Assembly (NCBI GenBank): GCA_026874595.1
Contig: CM049317.1
Location: 12,498,382-12,562,381 of the forward strand
Length of the DNA: 64,000 nucleotides
Direction of reading: 5' to 3'
Source of the DNA: Sipunculus nudus
Taxonomy: Eukaryota; Annelida; Sipuncula; Golfingiida; Sipunculidae
The notes under the pieces: model-generated
The model's input: only the letters and a program-made list of their open reading frames with translations
The model's database searches: none
What the model was told of the DNA's origin: nothing
Made by a program: the position numbers and the translations under genes
Shown: positions 48,591 to 62,076 of the stretch, in pieces
Numbering within the stretch: the first letter of the stretch is position 1
How the letters are laid out: each line of letters opens with the position of its first letter

Positions 48591-50034
48591 CTGTGGATAA
48601 CAAGAGAAAAACAGTTTGTATTTAAGCTGCTTAGCATAGACATGTTTAACATTTCTAGTTGATGATGTGTATTTGGGCATTTTCCACCTTTGTTGTGCAG
48701 CCCATTATCATTGTACGTCCACCCATTGTGTATATACACACAGTGAAACTCCTACTTGCAGACAACTCAGTAAGGAGGACAACTCACTAATGCAGACACT
48801 AAATCTCAGTCACTTCATATTTGCATCTATATCATGTTTAACATAAACTCAGTAAAGCAGACAACTCACTATCCAGGACAATGGACAAACTTTCCCCGTC
48901 CTGTCTGCATATCCAGTACATATTACAACCCTCTAAAATGGACAGACAATGCAAGTTCTATTTTTGTTCATATATCTGCCGGGAGCTAGGGGGCGCTCCG
49001 AGGTCAGGTACCTTGTATGACCTGTTTTGGTCAAAGGGACAGCCCAAGGACAAGCATAATTTGGTGAACCATGGTGATGTTACATTTGAATATACAGTCA
49101 AAATTGTTGTTTATTTCATAAATCTCGCAGTTGTGTGTAGACTTCACAATTATTATTTAATCAGGATTGGCCAGTCAACCGAACAAAAATAAATATGGGG
49201 CCTCATGCGGCTTTTACTTCAACAAGACCACCACCAGAGACTACCTTTTGTGCTTTTGATTAGCGTCACGCAAGGGTAGCATTTATTAGTTAGAGATAGT
49301 TTGCATTTTGTTTCGGTGAATGTGGGGTGAGTAGTTACTCATATGATTCATTAATTAACTCAAAGACATTGTTTGAATCATTGTTTTTCAACTTCAACGT
49401 TGTTTATTTTCATAGTTAACTTCCTATCAATGGTAAAGGCATTTGCTAAAGGACATTGTCAACATATGCCACACTTAAAAGGAAGGCTCATTTGTATATG
49501 GAGCCTTCATAAAGTGAACTATCAATAGTCATTTATTCTATGCTTCATTATCACAATGACCATCTAGGTGTACAGGTTGCAAATTTGTGCCCTTTTAATT
49601 AACAGAAAATCTGAGATGGCTGGCTGAAAGGACAATGAACAAAGGTTCATGGCAGAGAGTCATGAAGCTGAGTTAAAAATTGCAGTCTTTAAATCAATTT
49701 TAATTCTTTTGTCATGTAAAAATTGACATATATTAATATGTAATTATGTCAGTTATTTTAAAACAAGCAGTTGCTGAAATGATGGAATGAGTCTGACTTT
49801 ATGGTAAAAAGGAGTCAACTGAAACTGTCTCTATTTCATTATTAGTCACTCATTTCAAATAAATACTCAAAGAAAAAGGATAAAAAAGTGGATTGCAGAT
49901 TTGAACTGTGGAACTTGATAAAAATATAATGAATGCTGGTGGTTACATCAACATATTATTTCATTTTAAAATAAGATCCTCCCTAGCCCTTTGTACAAGG
50001 TTGGATATGACCTATTTGTTGATCCCCTGGAGCA
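48591..50034. other. Region upstream of MyD88; no gene recognised
   Basis: AT-rich sequence with short unrelated frames. Stretches such as ACTCAGTAAGGAGGACAACTCACT and its neighbours (about 48760-48870) form a few degenerate repeats of CAACTCACTAA-type text. A MyD88 promoter could lie here but no specific site is supported. Confidence 0.4.
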
Positions 50035-51190
50035 ACAGAATAACAAGGGACCAAACGGTCATGTCACTCAGCTGAATTTTGGAAAAATATAAGCAACTGC
50101 AAAATATTTCTTTTGGTTTTTCATGTATATAAGCATTTGAAAAGCTAAGAGAAAATGGCCCTGCTAAAATAAAACTTTGTAAATTATAGAATAATGGACA
50201 TGAGCTCAAGCATACTAGTGCACTGTGTAATAAATGAAACCTGTGGCCTGAAACCATTTGATGATGCACCAAGGGAAAAAATGGGCCTACGGTGTTATAT
50301 AAAAGTTACATTTTATAAACAAATAATGTGTGAAGGTAATTAAGTTTTAAAAAAGTTAAATGTATGGCCATGCGAGTTAAAAATTTATTCAACAAAGCTT
50401 GACCAATATTCCTGATTTTAAAACTAAGTTTAACAGTGTAATGCTACAAAATGCTACAAATTATTTATATCTTTTTAAATCTAGTCAGTTAGCACTTACG
50501 TTCGATCCTAATATTTTATCACATTTTAATATTAGGATTAAATTCCTGAACATTTTTTTCCTTAAATAAATCAAAATTGTCCAAGTCTCAACAAAAAGTA
50601 TTAATTAACATTAAAATTATAAGATTTGTCTTGTTTATTTGTCCTGTGTATTGAAGGGGTAGATGGGGGGAGGGGTCTCTGTTGTCTTATTTATAGTACA
50701 GGTCTGTCAACAGAATGGGGGGGGGGGGGGGGGGGGAGGCTCCCTGTGGTAGTAACTGCAGACAGCCTGATCAAGCTCAAAAAGAGAGAGGGCTTGCCCC
50801 AGTGATGGGATTACATAACAAGAGCCTGGGGAGCATAGAGAGCTGCACTGAATGACCTACAGTGACCAAAGTGGACTGCTTGACAATGCAAGGAAATACA
50901 TCAAAAGCCTCCAAAAAAATTCAATAACTAGTCTAATTTTGCAGCTATTATTTCAAATTTCAGATTTTAAAAGATAAAATCCTTATGTGTACATGCTGTG
51001 AAAATAAAATCCACAGTACTTACAGGAAAAAAAAAACGTGCTGTGGCCAAAGTTGGGCAAAATGTAAGGTACTGATTTTATATTTATGCTAATAATTTAA
51101 ATAAATTGCAAAATTCAGATCTAATTTTCGGTATATGATTGAAACTTGATAAAATGAAGTTATATCCCTAAAAAAAAGTCTCTAGCATCA
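50035..51190 (+). repeat. Dispersed repeat family D, copy 2
   Basis: It starts with GGTCATGTCACTCAGCTGAA, contains a pure G-run at 50717-50736, and ends with the blocks TTTCAGATTTTAAAAGATAA and AATTGCAAAATTCAGATCTA, shared with copy 1 at 19484-19950. The middle part (about 50280-50900) may include unrelated insertions. Confidence 0.6.
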
Positions 51191-51295
51191 GCAATTCTTA
51201 TGTTAAGTGAGTAAATATATTTCGTATGTACATGGGCAATGTATGGAAGAATATGAATATTTACTATGATCAAATTCAGATCAGTGGTTTTGATA

Positions 51296-51716
51296 TTAAG
51301 CAGTCTTGAATTGTAACAGATTGTTACCAAGACAACAGACTGAATACATCCTGGTGCAATTAAGTCCCGGATGATATGCTTTGTAAACTGTTTGTGAGAG
51401 AAACATAGCCCAATATTGGTCCTCTAAAATTTTTACCAGATTACTTGCTGTCAGAGTGCCTTTACATCTAGGTCTGAGTAATGCATTATAAGGCCCCAAG
51501 AGGATGCAAGTATTTTCGTCATTTGACATAAACCAGACTAATGATTAGCATTTTTAGTGTACTTTCAAACAACACCAAACATGAGAGCGTTAAGTTCTGT
51601 TTTAACTCAGGATATTGGTAAACCACTCCGTATGTTTGTGGAATTTCTGACTGCATGAATACAGGCATGGCTCCCACAGCCAACTTGTACATGATAGAGG
51701 AAAAACTTGTTACCAT
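51296..51716 (-). pseudogene. Decayed copy related to the CXC-motif fragment at 63.4 kb
   Basis: On the minus strand, nucleotide text around 51500-51600 matches 63460-63640: TCATTTGACATAAACCAGAC against TCATTTGACATCAACCAGAC, and GTTTTAACTCAGGATAT against GTTTTAACCCAGCATAT. One frame gives ...FESTLKM...SLVYVK and another MSNDEN, so the frame is broken relative to LESILK...LVWLMSNDES in the other copy. Probably part of a mobile-element protein; identity uncertain. Confidence 0.35.
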
Positions 51717-51729
51717 GGAGACAGAGTTT

Positions 51730-53035
51730 CAGTTTGTGAGTTCACATATAATCTCTTGTGTTTATTTATGATTCGTAGCAAAATGATAAGATTATAGGCT
51801 GTTTACATTAATATGAATGCAACATGATGTAAGACCACTGCGAGTGATTCCTGGATATTGACTCAAGTAGGCTTACCAGCCCAATTATCATTGCCTACTA
51901 AGTCGGGTTATCAAGGCTAGAGAAAAAATGGCAAGTGCAAACTTTTGCCGAATAAATAACATTGTGGTTAAATTTAAGCTGGATGACAGCAATAAAGACT
52001 GTTCCAGAAAAAGTACAACAGGTTCTAACAAGATCTGTTTTACACAAAAAGTGGAGGACTACCGGTATGCTTACAGACCAAAAGTCAAAGAAAAACAACA
52101 ACATTTAAAAGGGGCTTACATCTTATAACTGTATATAACTACAGGAATATCAAGAGGTACTTACACCATGAGCAAGTATCTGCTAAATCCAGACTACCCA
52201 CCATGCTAAGTACGAAGTCACTGAAGTAGACACTACACTAATGTGGTAACAAAATGGCTGCTACTTTTTGTCCATGGATATACTTTCTCAGCATGAGGTA
52301 CCATAAACTATTGTGTCTTATCATCCAGGGCATGAGTTATGAGTTTCTACAGGTACACACATGTCTATCAACAGTTTCTGCCAATCAGCAATTCACAAAA
52401 TACTTCCTTCACTGTAGCACCTGACTCACGAAAAAAACCTGGACCAACACAGCATGATTTTGTATGAATGAATCTTTACAATTGCAAAATATTTGAAACT
52501 GGTTGTTCCGGCATAGAGCAAGATTGTCATCATTCACCATAATATTATACACTTATTTATTTTACATTAATTAAACAACAAGATATTAACAAGTGACCCA
52601 TGGGTCATGACGCTCAGCTGCCAAGCATGACCTGTAACATCATGGACTGAGATTCACAACTTCCAGTCAAATTTTGAAGAACCAATTTGCCAATTTGTTG
52701 AAAATTTTCTATGACAACAGAAATATATATCACCTATGTCTGGTTAAAACACAGTGAATTGATGGTCTGAGGAAAATGCATGATTCCAACAGCTTGCTTG
52801 AGACCTGTCAGTCTCAAAAGGAACACCACAAAGGGCAAATATAAGATCAAAATATATAGCAAAAATCAAGGAAATACATGCAAGAATTATTGAGAAACAT
52901 GTGCTTCTGTATGAATTTATATTCAATACAAGCCAACTGTATTGCACTTTTATAAATGATGGTAATATTTATTCAGAAATATTTGACCCAATCCTTTACA
53001 AGATTACATCAATATACATCCAACTGCATTCACTT
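51730..53035. other. No gene recognised; one repeat start signature
   Basis: Unique AT-rich sequence. GTGACCCATGGGTCATGACGCTCAGCTG near 52594-52621 is the start signature of the dispersed repeat family also seen at 53873, but little follows it. Confidence 0.45.
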
Positions 53036-53039
53036 TAAC

Positions 53040-53340
53040 TGTTCTTGAGATAATATGATCAAAAGGAATTAAAAGATGGTTGCCTGGTGGCCATATTGGA
53101 CTTCTGACAAGTCTGAAATCAGACAACAAACATTCTCTAAATCGGACCAAACATAGAAGGAAAATTACTGAAACTGCCCTGAAGAAAGAATTTCTAAGGT
53201 GGCTACCTGGCAGACATAATGGATTTCTGACAAGTATGACATTTGATATCCCACATTCTCCAATAAGAGACCAAACTTGGGGCAAATTATCCAGTAATAA
53301 ATGCCCAAAATAATTCAAAAGGCATGTCCAGGCCCTCATA
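53040..53340. repeat. Two-unit dispersed repeat
   Basis: Two units about 125 bp apart share TGGCTACCTGG / TGGTTGCCTGG, CATATTGGACTTCTGACAAG / CATAATGGATTTCTGACAAG and CATTCTC-type text. The end of the window (63890-64000) has a similar start (CTGGTGGCCATTTTGG). Confidence 0.5.
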
Positions 53341-53895
53341 TCAGATTTATAGAAATGCAATTGTAAAAAGTGTAAGTCCAATATTTTTATTATCACTCTG
53401 CTTTTCAATGGGGTCAGCAGGGTAGGTAAACTGCCAAACCTGAAAGAAAAGAAATGCAGAAAGCATGACTAAGAGTCTTGAAATAAAACAAAAAGCCATC
53501 CTAAATCAAGGTACACATCCACATATTATGAGAACAAACACTTGCTTTTATATGTGGTGATATATATATTTAAATATTCAGATATCTAGGAAACTAAGTT
53601 TATTGCTAGGATTCCATATAATAAACTGTAAAATGTTCCCATCATCTTATAAATCAGTAGCTAAACCTTAATACTGTACTCTCATAGTCTTAATGCCTGG
53701 CTGAAGCATTCTGACAACAGTGTTTTTGTTATGAAGTAACGAGGTACTTATCACTGAGCCTTATCACTTAATAGGCTGATACAAAAGGGAGTCATATGTC
53801 ACCAGTGTCACTCACAATTACAGCCACACAGGGAGATGAACCAGCTGGAGTGGGATGGTTATATATACAAGAACAAGTGACCCATGGGTCATGAC

Positions 53896-56800
53896 GCTCA
53901 GCTGACTGGGAAGAGATTCGCAAAAGGAAATTTTTACACCAGAATGTTAGTATATACCCATTCAACTGAAGCATCAAACAGATTAACCAACAGGCCAAGA
54001 TTTAGTCTGTATTTATATATCTCAAAAATAGAGAAAAATGTGTAAACTTTTAAAACTAGAATACTGGTAACCGACAAGTGACTACATGTATCTGCCAAAA
54101 TCGGATAGTGAGGCATGGATTGAGTGGCAAGGGGAAATAGAGTGAGGTATGTTGCATATTAGCATGGATGTCTGCAGCCTAAATGTGTATGTAGGTTGTG
54201 CCACCTACCACAAATCCAGAAAGCTGTCCAAGTTGTATACACCTGCAAAATTTTAGGCAGAAAAGTCAAACCACTACATGTATATGAGCGATTTTTGCCC
54301 ATGGCAGACAAACAGACAAACACTGTGCAAAAATCTTTGCAGGTAACCCCTCCAGTTTTGTGTATGATAAAGACCTATGTGAGATCTAAACACATGCACA
54401 ATTTTGGCCCAATCGGTCAAATGGTTCCTGAGATATGAGCTTGGATGTGTCCAGCGTTAACTAGAATGTAGGTGGCGCCACCTGTCATAAAATCAAGAAA
54501 GCTGTACACGGTGTATAAACCTGCAAAATTTTAGGCAGTTATTCGAACCACTACAGAGAAATGAGTAATTTTAGGCCACGGCAGACTAACAGACAGACGC
54601 TGTGCAAACATTGTTACAGGTGGCGCCACCATTTTTTGTGTATGTTACAGAGCTATCAAAGGGCTACATTTGTATAAATTTTATTTCCTGATCGGTCAAA
54701 CGGTTCCCGAGATATAAGCTTGGATGTCATCAGCGTGAACGTGAACGTAGGTGGCGCCACCTGTCATAAAATCAAGAAAGCTATCCTGGATGTGTACACA
54801 TGACGAATTTTAGGTGAATTAGTCAATTCACTGCAGAGATATGAGTGATTTTAACCCAAGGCAGATGAACAGATGGACACTGGTTACAGGTGGCGCCACC
54901 ATTTTTTGTGTATGTTATAAAGCAATCCAAGGGCTACATTTGTATCAATTTTATTTCCTGATCAGTCAAACGGTTCCCGAGATATGAGGGTTTATGAGTG
55001 GAAACAGACCCACAAATGGACACTGGATAGAGAGGAAAGGTCAGAGGTCAATGCAAATTGGTTAGGCACCAGTTCACATGTGACCCGATAATAGGTGTAA
55101 GTTTGGGAAATATCGGTCCATTAGTCTCCCAGGAGCTCTTTGGAAACGAACGCCGCCGCGGCGGAGGAACTCGGTCAAAAACATAGTATCCACAAAACTT
55201 CGTTTCGGCGGATACAAAAATACAGGTGGCTCCACCAGTCTGAAGAAACTAATAAAAACACTTAATGGTCAATATCCATGCAAAAAATCATGGTGATCTC
55301 TGCATTAGTTGTTCAGATACTTCAGTTTTTGTATCAAATTGTCCATTATTCTGAGGGATACTTCGGAGTCCTATAGCTTGAAGGATATGGGTAACAGAGA
55401 CCTAATTTCAAGTTTCCACAGGCACCTTTCATGGGCCTCCTTGCATGACAAGAATGAAGATACTAGGTCCAGTTGTTGCGAATTGTACCCTGTTGACAGA
55501 TAACCACATCTTTAAAGGTCTCAAAAAAAAGAAAAAAATTCGTAAAAATTTGAAAAAAAAATAGAGGTGGCACACCCAGTCTGCAGAAACTGATGGAACA
55601 GCTCATGATCAATATGTATGCCGAAAATCATGACCATCAGTGTTGTAGTTATTGAAATACTGCAGTTTTTGTATCAAAATTTTCCATTATTCTGGGGGGG
55701 GGGGTATTTTGGACCCATACAGCTTAAAGAATATGGGTAACAGAGACCTAATTTCAAGTTTCCATGGAGACTTTTCATGGGTCTCCCTGTGTGTCAAGAA
55801 TAAAGATTCTTGGTCCAGTTTTTATGATTTGTGCCCTGTTAACAGATGTTCATATCTTTAAAGGTCTCAAAAATACAGAAAAATTTCGTAAAAAAAAACG
55901 AACAAATACAGGTGGTGCCACCAGTCTGCAGAAACTTATGAAACACTCCATGATCAATATCCATGCAAACAATTATGGTTATCTCTGCATTAGTTGTTCA
56001 GATACTTTAGCTTTTGTATCAAATTTTCCATTATTCTGATCTGTACTTTGGAGTGCCATAGCTCAAAGGATATGGGTAACAGAGACCAAATTTCAGGTTT
56101 CCATGGAGACTTATCATGGGTCTCCCTGTGTGTCAAGAACGAAGATTCTAGGTCCAGTCGTTACGATTTGTACCCTGTTGACAGATAACTACATCCTTAA
56201 AGGTCTCAAAAATGGAGAAAACAATTCTTGAACATTGAAAAATACAGGTGGCGCCACCAGTCTGCACAAACTGATGAAACATCTCATGATCAATATGTAT
56301 GTCGAAAATCATGACCATCAGTGATGTAGTTAATGAGATATTGAAGTTTTTGTATGAAATTTTTGACTATTCTGGGGGGTAATTTTGGGCCCCATAGCTC
56401 GAAGGATATGGGTAACAGAGACCTAATTTCTGGTTTCCATGGAGACTTTTCATAGGTCTCTCAGTGTGTCGAAAATGAAGATTCTAGGTCCAGTCGTTAC
56501 GATTTGTGCCACGCTAACAGATGACAGCATCCTCAAAGGTCTCAAAAATAGAGGAAAAAATCGTAAAAAATCAAACAGTACAGGTGGCGCCACCAGTCTG
56601 CAGGAACTGATCGAACATCTCATTATCAATATATATGCCAAAAATGAAGACCATCAGTGATGTAGTTATTGAGATATTGAAGTTTTTGTATGAAATTTTT
56701 TACTATTCTGGGGGGTACTTTGGGGCCCCATAGCTCAAAGGATATGGGTAACAGAGACCTAATTTCTGGTTTCCAAGGAGATTTTTCATGGACCTCTCAG

Positions 56801-57259
56801 TGTGTCAAGAATTAAGATAATAAGTCCAGTCTTTATGATTTGTGCCTTGTTAACAGATGTTCACATTTTTAAAGGTCTCAAAAATAGAGAAAAAAAATTC
56901 GTAAAAAATCGAAAAATACAGGTGGCGCCACCAGTCTGCAGGAAGTGATGTAACATCTCATGATCAATATGTATGCCAAAAATCATGACCATCAGTCAAG
57001 TAGTTAATGAGATATTGAAGTTTTTGTATGAAATTTTTGACTTTTCTGGGGGGTACTTTGGGGCCCCATAGCTCGAAGGATATGGGTAACAGAGACCTAA
57101 TTTCTGGTTTCCAAGGAGATTTTTTATGGACCTCTCAGAATCCCAAGTTACAAGGTTCTAGGTCCAGCGGTTACGATTTGTGCCTGGTTAACGGACGGAC
57201 AGACGGACGACGGACAAAGAGTGATCGCTATAGCTCAGATGACTTTCAGTCAGCTGAGC
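53896..57259 (+). mobile_element. 3.4-kb repeat array bounded by a perfect 12-bp inverted repeat
   Basis: GCTCAGCTGACT at 53896-53907 is perfectly inverted at 57248-57259, just after the start signature GACCCATGGGTC and just before CTAAAAA. Two sub-arrays lie inside. One is about 54190-55130 with ~140-bp half units (TCATAAAATCAAGAAAGCT, TTCCCGAGATAT). The other is about 55200-57190 with ~335-bp units (CACCAGTCTGCAG, GGGTAACAGAGACCTAATTT, CCAGTCGTTACGATTTGTGCC). It ends in GGACGGACAGACGGACG. Seven perfect GGTGGCGCCACC palindromes occur in it. There is no transposase. It may be one composite element or nested repeats. Confidence 0.55.
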
Positions 57260-57289
57260 TAAAAATAGAGATGGTCTATAAAATAAGTA

Positions 57290-58140
57290 ATTGTGAACAT
57301 CCCTGACCTATGACCTTGGCCTTTTGCCCATATATCAACTGGATTCTTTCTAAATGATGGGTAACTACTGACCACTTAAATTACTTGGCAACCAATGGGT
57401 GAATAACTTTGACCTGCAACCTTTAACCTGCTGACCAGCTGACCCCAAAATCAATAAGTTATTTATTCAAGCAAAAAGACCCATAAATATGAAGTTTGAG
57501 TCAAACTGAGTGATGCATAGATGTGGCATATGTGAAAGACTGAAGGTTTGGGTTGAACAGTTACACTTGAAATATGCTCACAAGCATTTAGAACAATTAA
57601 ATATTGTGACCTTGACCTTTGACTTTTTGACCTCAACATCAATAGGCTTCTTCCCTTATTGGTAGGTAAGCCATATATGACAGATGGAAGGTACAGATTG
57701 AAAAGTTTGCCTGAAAATGACTCCACACAAGAAGTGGGTGCTGTGAACTTGACCTTTGACCTCAAAATCAACAGGTCTTTTCCCCTGTTGGCAGAGAAGT
57801 GATATCAGTGCTGGAAGGTTTGGAATGAAAAGTCTAGCTTGAAATGTGTCCACAACCTTTTCAAAGAAGTGGATCCTGTGACCCTGACCTTTGACCTTGT
57901 GACCTCAAAATCTATAGGATTCTTCTCCAACTTAGTAGGTGAGCTATATGTGAAAGATCAAAGAATTGGGATGAAAGGGTTGGCTTAAAATGCATCCACA
58001 GGCTTTTCAAAGAAGTTGGTTCTGTGACCTTGACCTTTGACCTTTTGACCTAAAAAAATTATGGTTCTTCCCCTGTTGGTAGGTGAGCTGTATGTGAAAG
58101 ATGGAAGGTTTGGGATGAAAATTTTGTCTCAAAGAGTTAT
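57290..58140 (+). repeat. Dispersed tandem repeat of the GACCTTGACCTTTGACC family
   Basis: Units of about 150 bp contain GTGACCTTGACCTTTGACC, AGGTGAGCTATATGTGAAAG and AAATGCATCCACA. Same family as 30590-31470. Confidence 0.8.
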
Positions 58141-58385
58141 TTCTGGGGGGTGCAAACACACCCCATAACTTCGAGAATATAGGTCGCAGTGACCTAATTT
58201 CAGGTTTGCAAGGAGATCTTTTTATAACCTCTAAGACTGCATAGGGTTCATGGCCCTAGCCCCTACGGTTACGATTTGTGCCCTGCTAACGGCCGGACGG
58301 CCGGCCGGACGGACAGACGGAAGGACGCCGGACAAAGACCCATCGCTATAGCCCAGCATGACTGAAAGTCAGCTGAGCTAAAAAC
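58141..58385 (+). repeat. 3' end of a dispersed element (GGACGG tract and AGTCAGCTGAGC)
   Basis: The text CCCCATAACTTCGAGAATAT to GTTACGATTTGTGCCC matches the unit ends at 56.7-57.2 kb. A CGGCCGGACGG-type tract and AGTCAGCTGAGC (58367-58378) followed by TAAAAA come next. This is a second 3' terminus of the same kind as at 57259. Confidence 0.65.
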
Positions 58386-60645
58386 TCATGCAAGGCACTC
58401 TCTGTGGATGACAGATGGTAGCATCCGGTAGTCTGCAGGTGTGGAGGAAACTGTAGGACCCACAGAAAACCTCGGACCTTGAATGAGCTGATACAACCCA
58501 CTCTAATAGCAGTTTTAGGGGTTGGACATGGGTCACCAGTGAAGAGTGTCAAGCATTTCACCACCTGTCCAGGAATGAGGGGAACCAAAATGTAAATATT
58601 TAAATGTGGGAAAGTTGGCCTTGTTTGCATTCACAAGTTTTATCTAAGTGGAGCTGAACTGTGATGCATTTCTCACATTTGTGAAAAGTCAGACATGCAC
58701 ACATTTCTCAGTTTTGAGTATTAGCACTGAATTTTCAAATTTTCCCAATTTACCCCTACTTCTTGGGTTAACTCCACAGATAACAAACACATGTTTTTTT
58801 TCCTCAGATGGAAACCCTGCAGAGACACATGGTTCTTGAGTGCTCTTGTGTATAAGAATAAACCACAAAAGTCTGCTGGAGAAGACTTAGTGAAAAAATC
58901 TTTCCTGTTTTATCAGACCTAGCTGTGTTGCCATTTATCCCTGGAATGCACTTTTTCATAGTTAAAATGAAATTGGCTCTAAGAAATGTTATTTTTTCTT
59001 TAAACAATGAATTATAAGCACATGAGAGGGTACATATTCGGTAACCAGGGTATTTACAAACTGCTTTAATGATAATGTATGGGAATTACTACAGATCATA
59101 TTTATAAGTCACTGACATGTCAAATATGTCACTCTGCTAGGTAGAGGCAACTACTAAATTTCCTCTTTGTTTTTTGGCTTCACTATGTGTTTCCTCAATC
59201 CTTTTTCTGTCCAAAATCTACATTACAGTAGTCCAAATTCTGAAAATTCTCTATCAGGTCAAATAATGTAAATTTCCTGTGTGTGTCAGGTCTTAAGTGG
59301 ACAAATTAAAACTTGAGATTTGAAATACCAGGCTTTATTCTGTGATTATTTTCAAATTTAAGGTTTGTGAGGGAGTACCAACAACGTTTTAAAATTTCAT
59401 TTCAAGGTCCCTTTCTAGGATATAATAAAAGCAGTAAATTAAAAATTTCCAATGATTTTTAATCTTTCTATTGCCTAGCACCTTTACGCACTATTAGGTA
59501 TGCTCCTTCTCTGGTATATAAGGTCATATTACAGTCCGCTCCTTTGACCTGTTTATGACATTTCAGCAGGCCAGCCAAAGGTAAATGACCAAAAAAAAAA
59601 GAGTAAGTGTTCTGGAGAAAAGCGATCCTCTTTGAAATAAAGAGTAATAAAATTAGCGGCAATTTCCCATTTTATATCACAGACTGAATAAGATATCCTT
59701 TGCAAAGTATGTGTATATATCACTCTCAAAGTCAGAAACATACATCGCCATGAAGATTAGGGTATTTCCCACATAATGTGACACATGCTGGACATTTGCA
59801 CACAGAAAATTGAGAAGTGTTCCATTCTTGTTCAAACTGGATTTTTACAGCACTGAGAAAATAGAACAAAAAAAAGAATGCTGCTAAAAAAGGGTGAAAT
59901 AAGACTAATTACCATCATTTTCAGGAAATGCTTAAAAAAGAGTGACTCTTTTAAAATTGATTTGGCTAGCTTGTCCCAGTCACCAGCAAAACACAGAAAT
60001 TTGTAAGAAAAGTGATCTTCAGGTTCAAATGCCACCATGGACGTATCGGAGACTAGTCCCCATAGAGGTGCTTTTTGTTTATAAATAGCAGGATGCCTCT
60101 CTGTGCACATTTGTGTAAAAAGAGGTGCCTCCTTTTTGGGCAGATTTGTAACTTTTATAATACAGACTTTACCTGGGGCCCAAAAGGATAACCTATTCTT
60201 CCTTGCCTATAAAACAGGTAAATAGTACAGGCATTTTACCCAAATAAGTGGTCAACCTCACACATATTGCAACAAAAGCAAACGCAATTGATTTTGATTC
60301 CTTAGTATGGCCTTAATGAAAGAAAAAAAGTCCTAAGCAATTGTGTGGGGGGAAGTTTGAAAATCGTCAAATTTGACAAAGTAGAAAATACCTTTTATTT
60401 CACCATACATACATCAGCGTTCAAACGGTGTTGTATGAATAATCTCTTGGTTATTGTCTTTTAACCTCTTGCTTATTCTTGTTCAGATAGTTTTGAAATA
60501 AAGTGTATTTCATGAACTATAAGACACTATGGTACAGATATAAAATCAGCAATCTGTGAATAGAAGGGACATCATGACATGAGCAACACTATCTGAAAAT
60601 GGCAACAATAACCAAAGATCTGCGGAAAACATTATCAATCTCCAA
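58386..60645. other. No gene or repeat recognised
   Basis: Frames are short and without recognisable similarity. Base composition is like the surrounding AT-rich spacer. Confidence 0.45.
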
Positions 60646-60649
60646 AGTG

Positions 60650-60790
60650 TTGACGTACATTACAATTTTTAAGTTCAGCTGCTTATAAGTCATTTCAGCT
60701 ATAGTTATGATCCATTGTCTGTCATCAGTCCGTCTGTCTGTCTGTCCGTTTGACTGGCACGTTTTATAACGATTAGACCGACAAATCCAA
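60650..60790 (-). repeat. Decayed 3' end of the same dispersed family, minus strand
   Basis: Read on the minus strand it gives GGACAGACAGACAGACGGAC, then ATCATAACTATAGCTGAAAT and GCAGCTGAAC. This is a degenerate form of the end seen at 57190-57260. Confidence 0.5.
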
Positions 60791-61009
60791 AATATGACAT
60801 ACAATTCAATGTCCATAATTTCCCTTACTTCTCTTACCAAGCCCAAAATTGGACTAATGTGACTTCGGTCCTTTGAGAATTTAAGGAGAAACCTGTTGTT
60901 ACACTTCATGACTGCCTAAAATCAAAACCTCTCATCTGTATTTGTTCATATTTATAAACATTTATAAATTTCCGCTATATATTTCCTATGAACAGGCCAA
61001 AAAATAGGT

Positions 61010-61350
61010 CAATATTACATAATTTTTAAAAAATTATGGACCATAGCATTAATAAGATACCTTATCAAAATATAAAGAAATATATTTTTTGTCTTAACAT
61101 GGTAACTGCTACAGTTGGAGATTTTTTTCCCAAGTTAACAACTATTTAATCAAGATTTAATTGTATGAAAGAAATTAGATCAACTTTTTGTAAACTCTTA
61201 AAATTATTAGCATGAGTGTATAATTAGTAACTTAAATTTTGCCCAACTTTGACCATGGCACATTTTATTCTAGTAAGCACTGCTGATTTGATTTTCACAG
61301 CATATACACATAAGGATTTAATCGGTTAAAATTTGAAATTTGAAATCAAA
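61010..61350 (-). repeat. Dispersed repeat family D, copy 3 (inverted)
   Basis: The minus strand reads AAATCCTTATGTGTATATGC, TGAAAATCAAATC and GGTCAAAGTTGGGCAAAATT, in the order found in copies 1 and 2. Confidence 0.6.
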
Positions 61351-62076
61351 GCTCACAAACAAGGCAAGGTTAAATTTGACTTGGGGGAGGGGGCTCTATT
61401 GTATTCACTTTCATTGCCAAGATCCACTTGCATTGTCAATAATCCCCCCCCCCCCCCAGCTGTCGAAGGTGCACAGTTATTCTCAAATCACTCCCATTAC
61501 CCCCACAGCAATATACATAAAGTGTAAGGGAATAATTGTTATTGCTTGAACTGTATTTCCAAAACTGAAACGCTGTTTTATCTCCAATGTAATCTACAAG
61601 ATGCCATGTTGTGGTATTGTGGCTCTTAATTCCTTTTGAATAATTTCGAAATAAGATTAAATCCATCTGTTTGCATAATGTGATGTTATATGAGCAAAAT
61701 TAGCGATAAATGACGTTGATATGTAAAATTTCGAATTGACTTATTTATGTATATCCAAATATATATGATATTTCAAATGTATGAAAATTATAAACTTAAA
61801 AAAAAATTGATAAAATAAAAAGTGAGGAACTAATGCAAACTTTTGTTCATCAATTTCCTGCCCAAGGAGAATGGGAAATAATGTGATCAGATTTGTTCGT
61901 CTACCTGTCTGTCTGTTGATTTATAAATATTCAGTAATTATGCATCTATTGTTTTTCCTGTACGATTAAGTTTCATATCCCATACGTAAATGCAGAGATG
62001 TTGAAACTCCCACTATTCAGCGCAACCATAAGTCCTTGCACCTGTGGACTTGGGACGTTAATTATAAGGCAACTGT

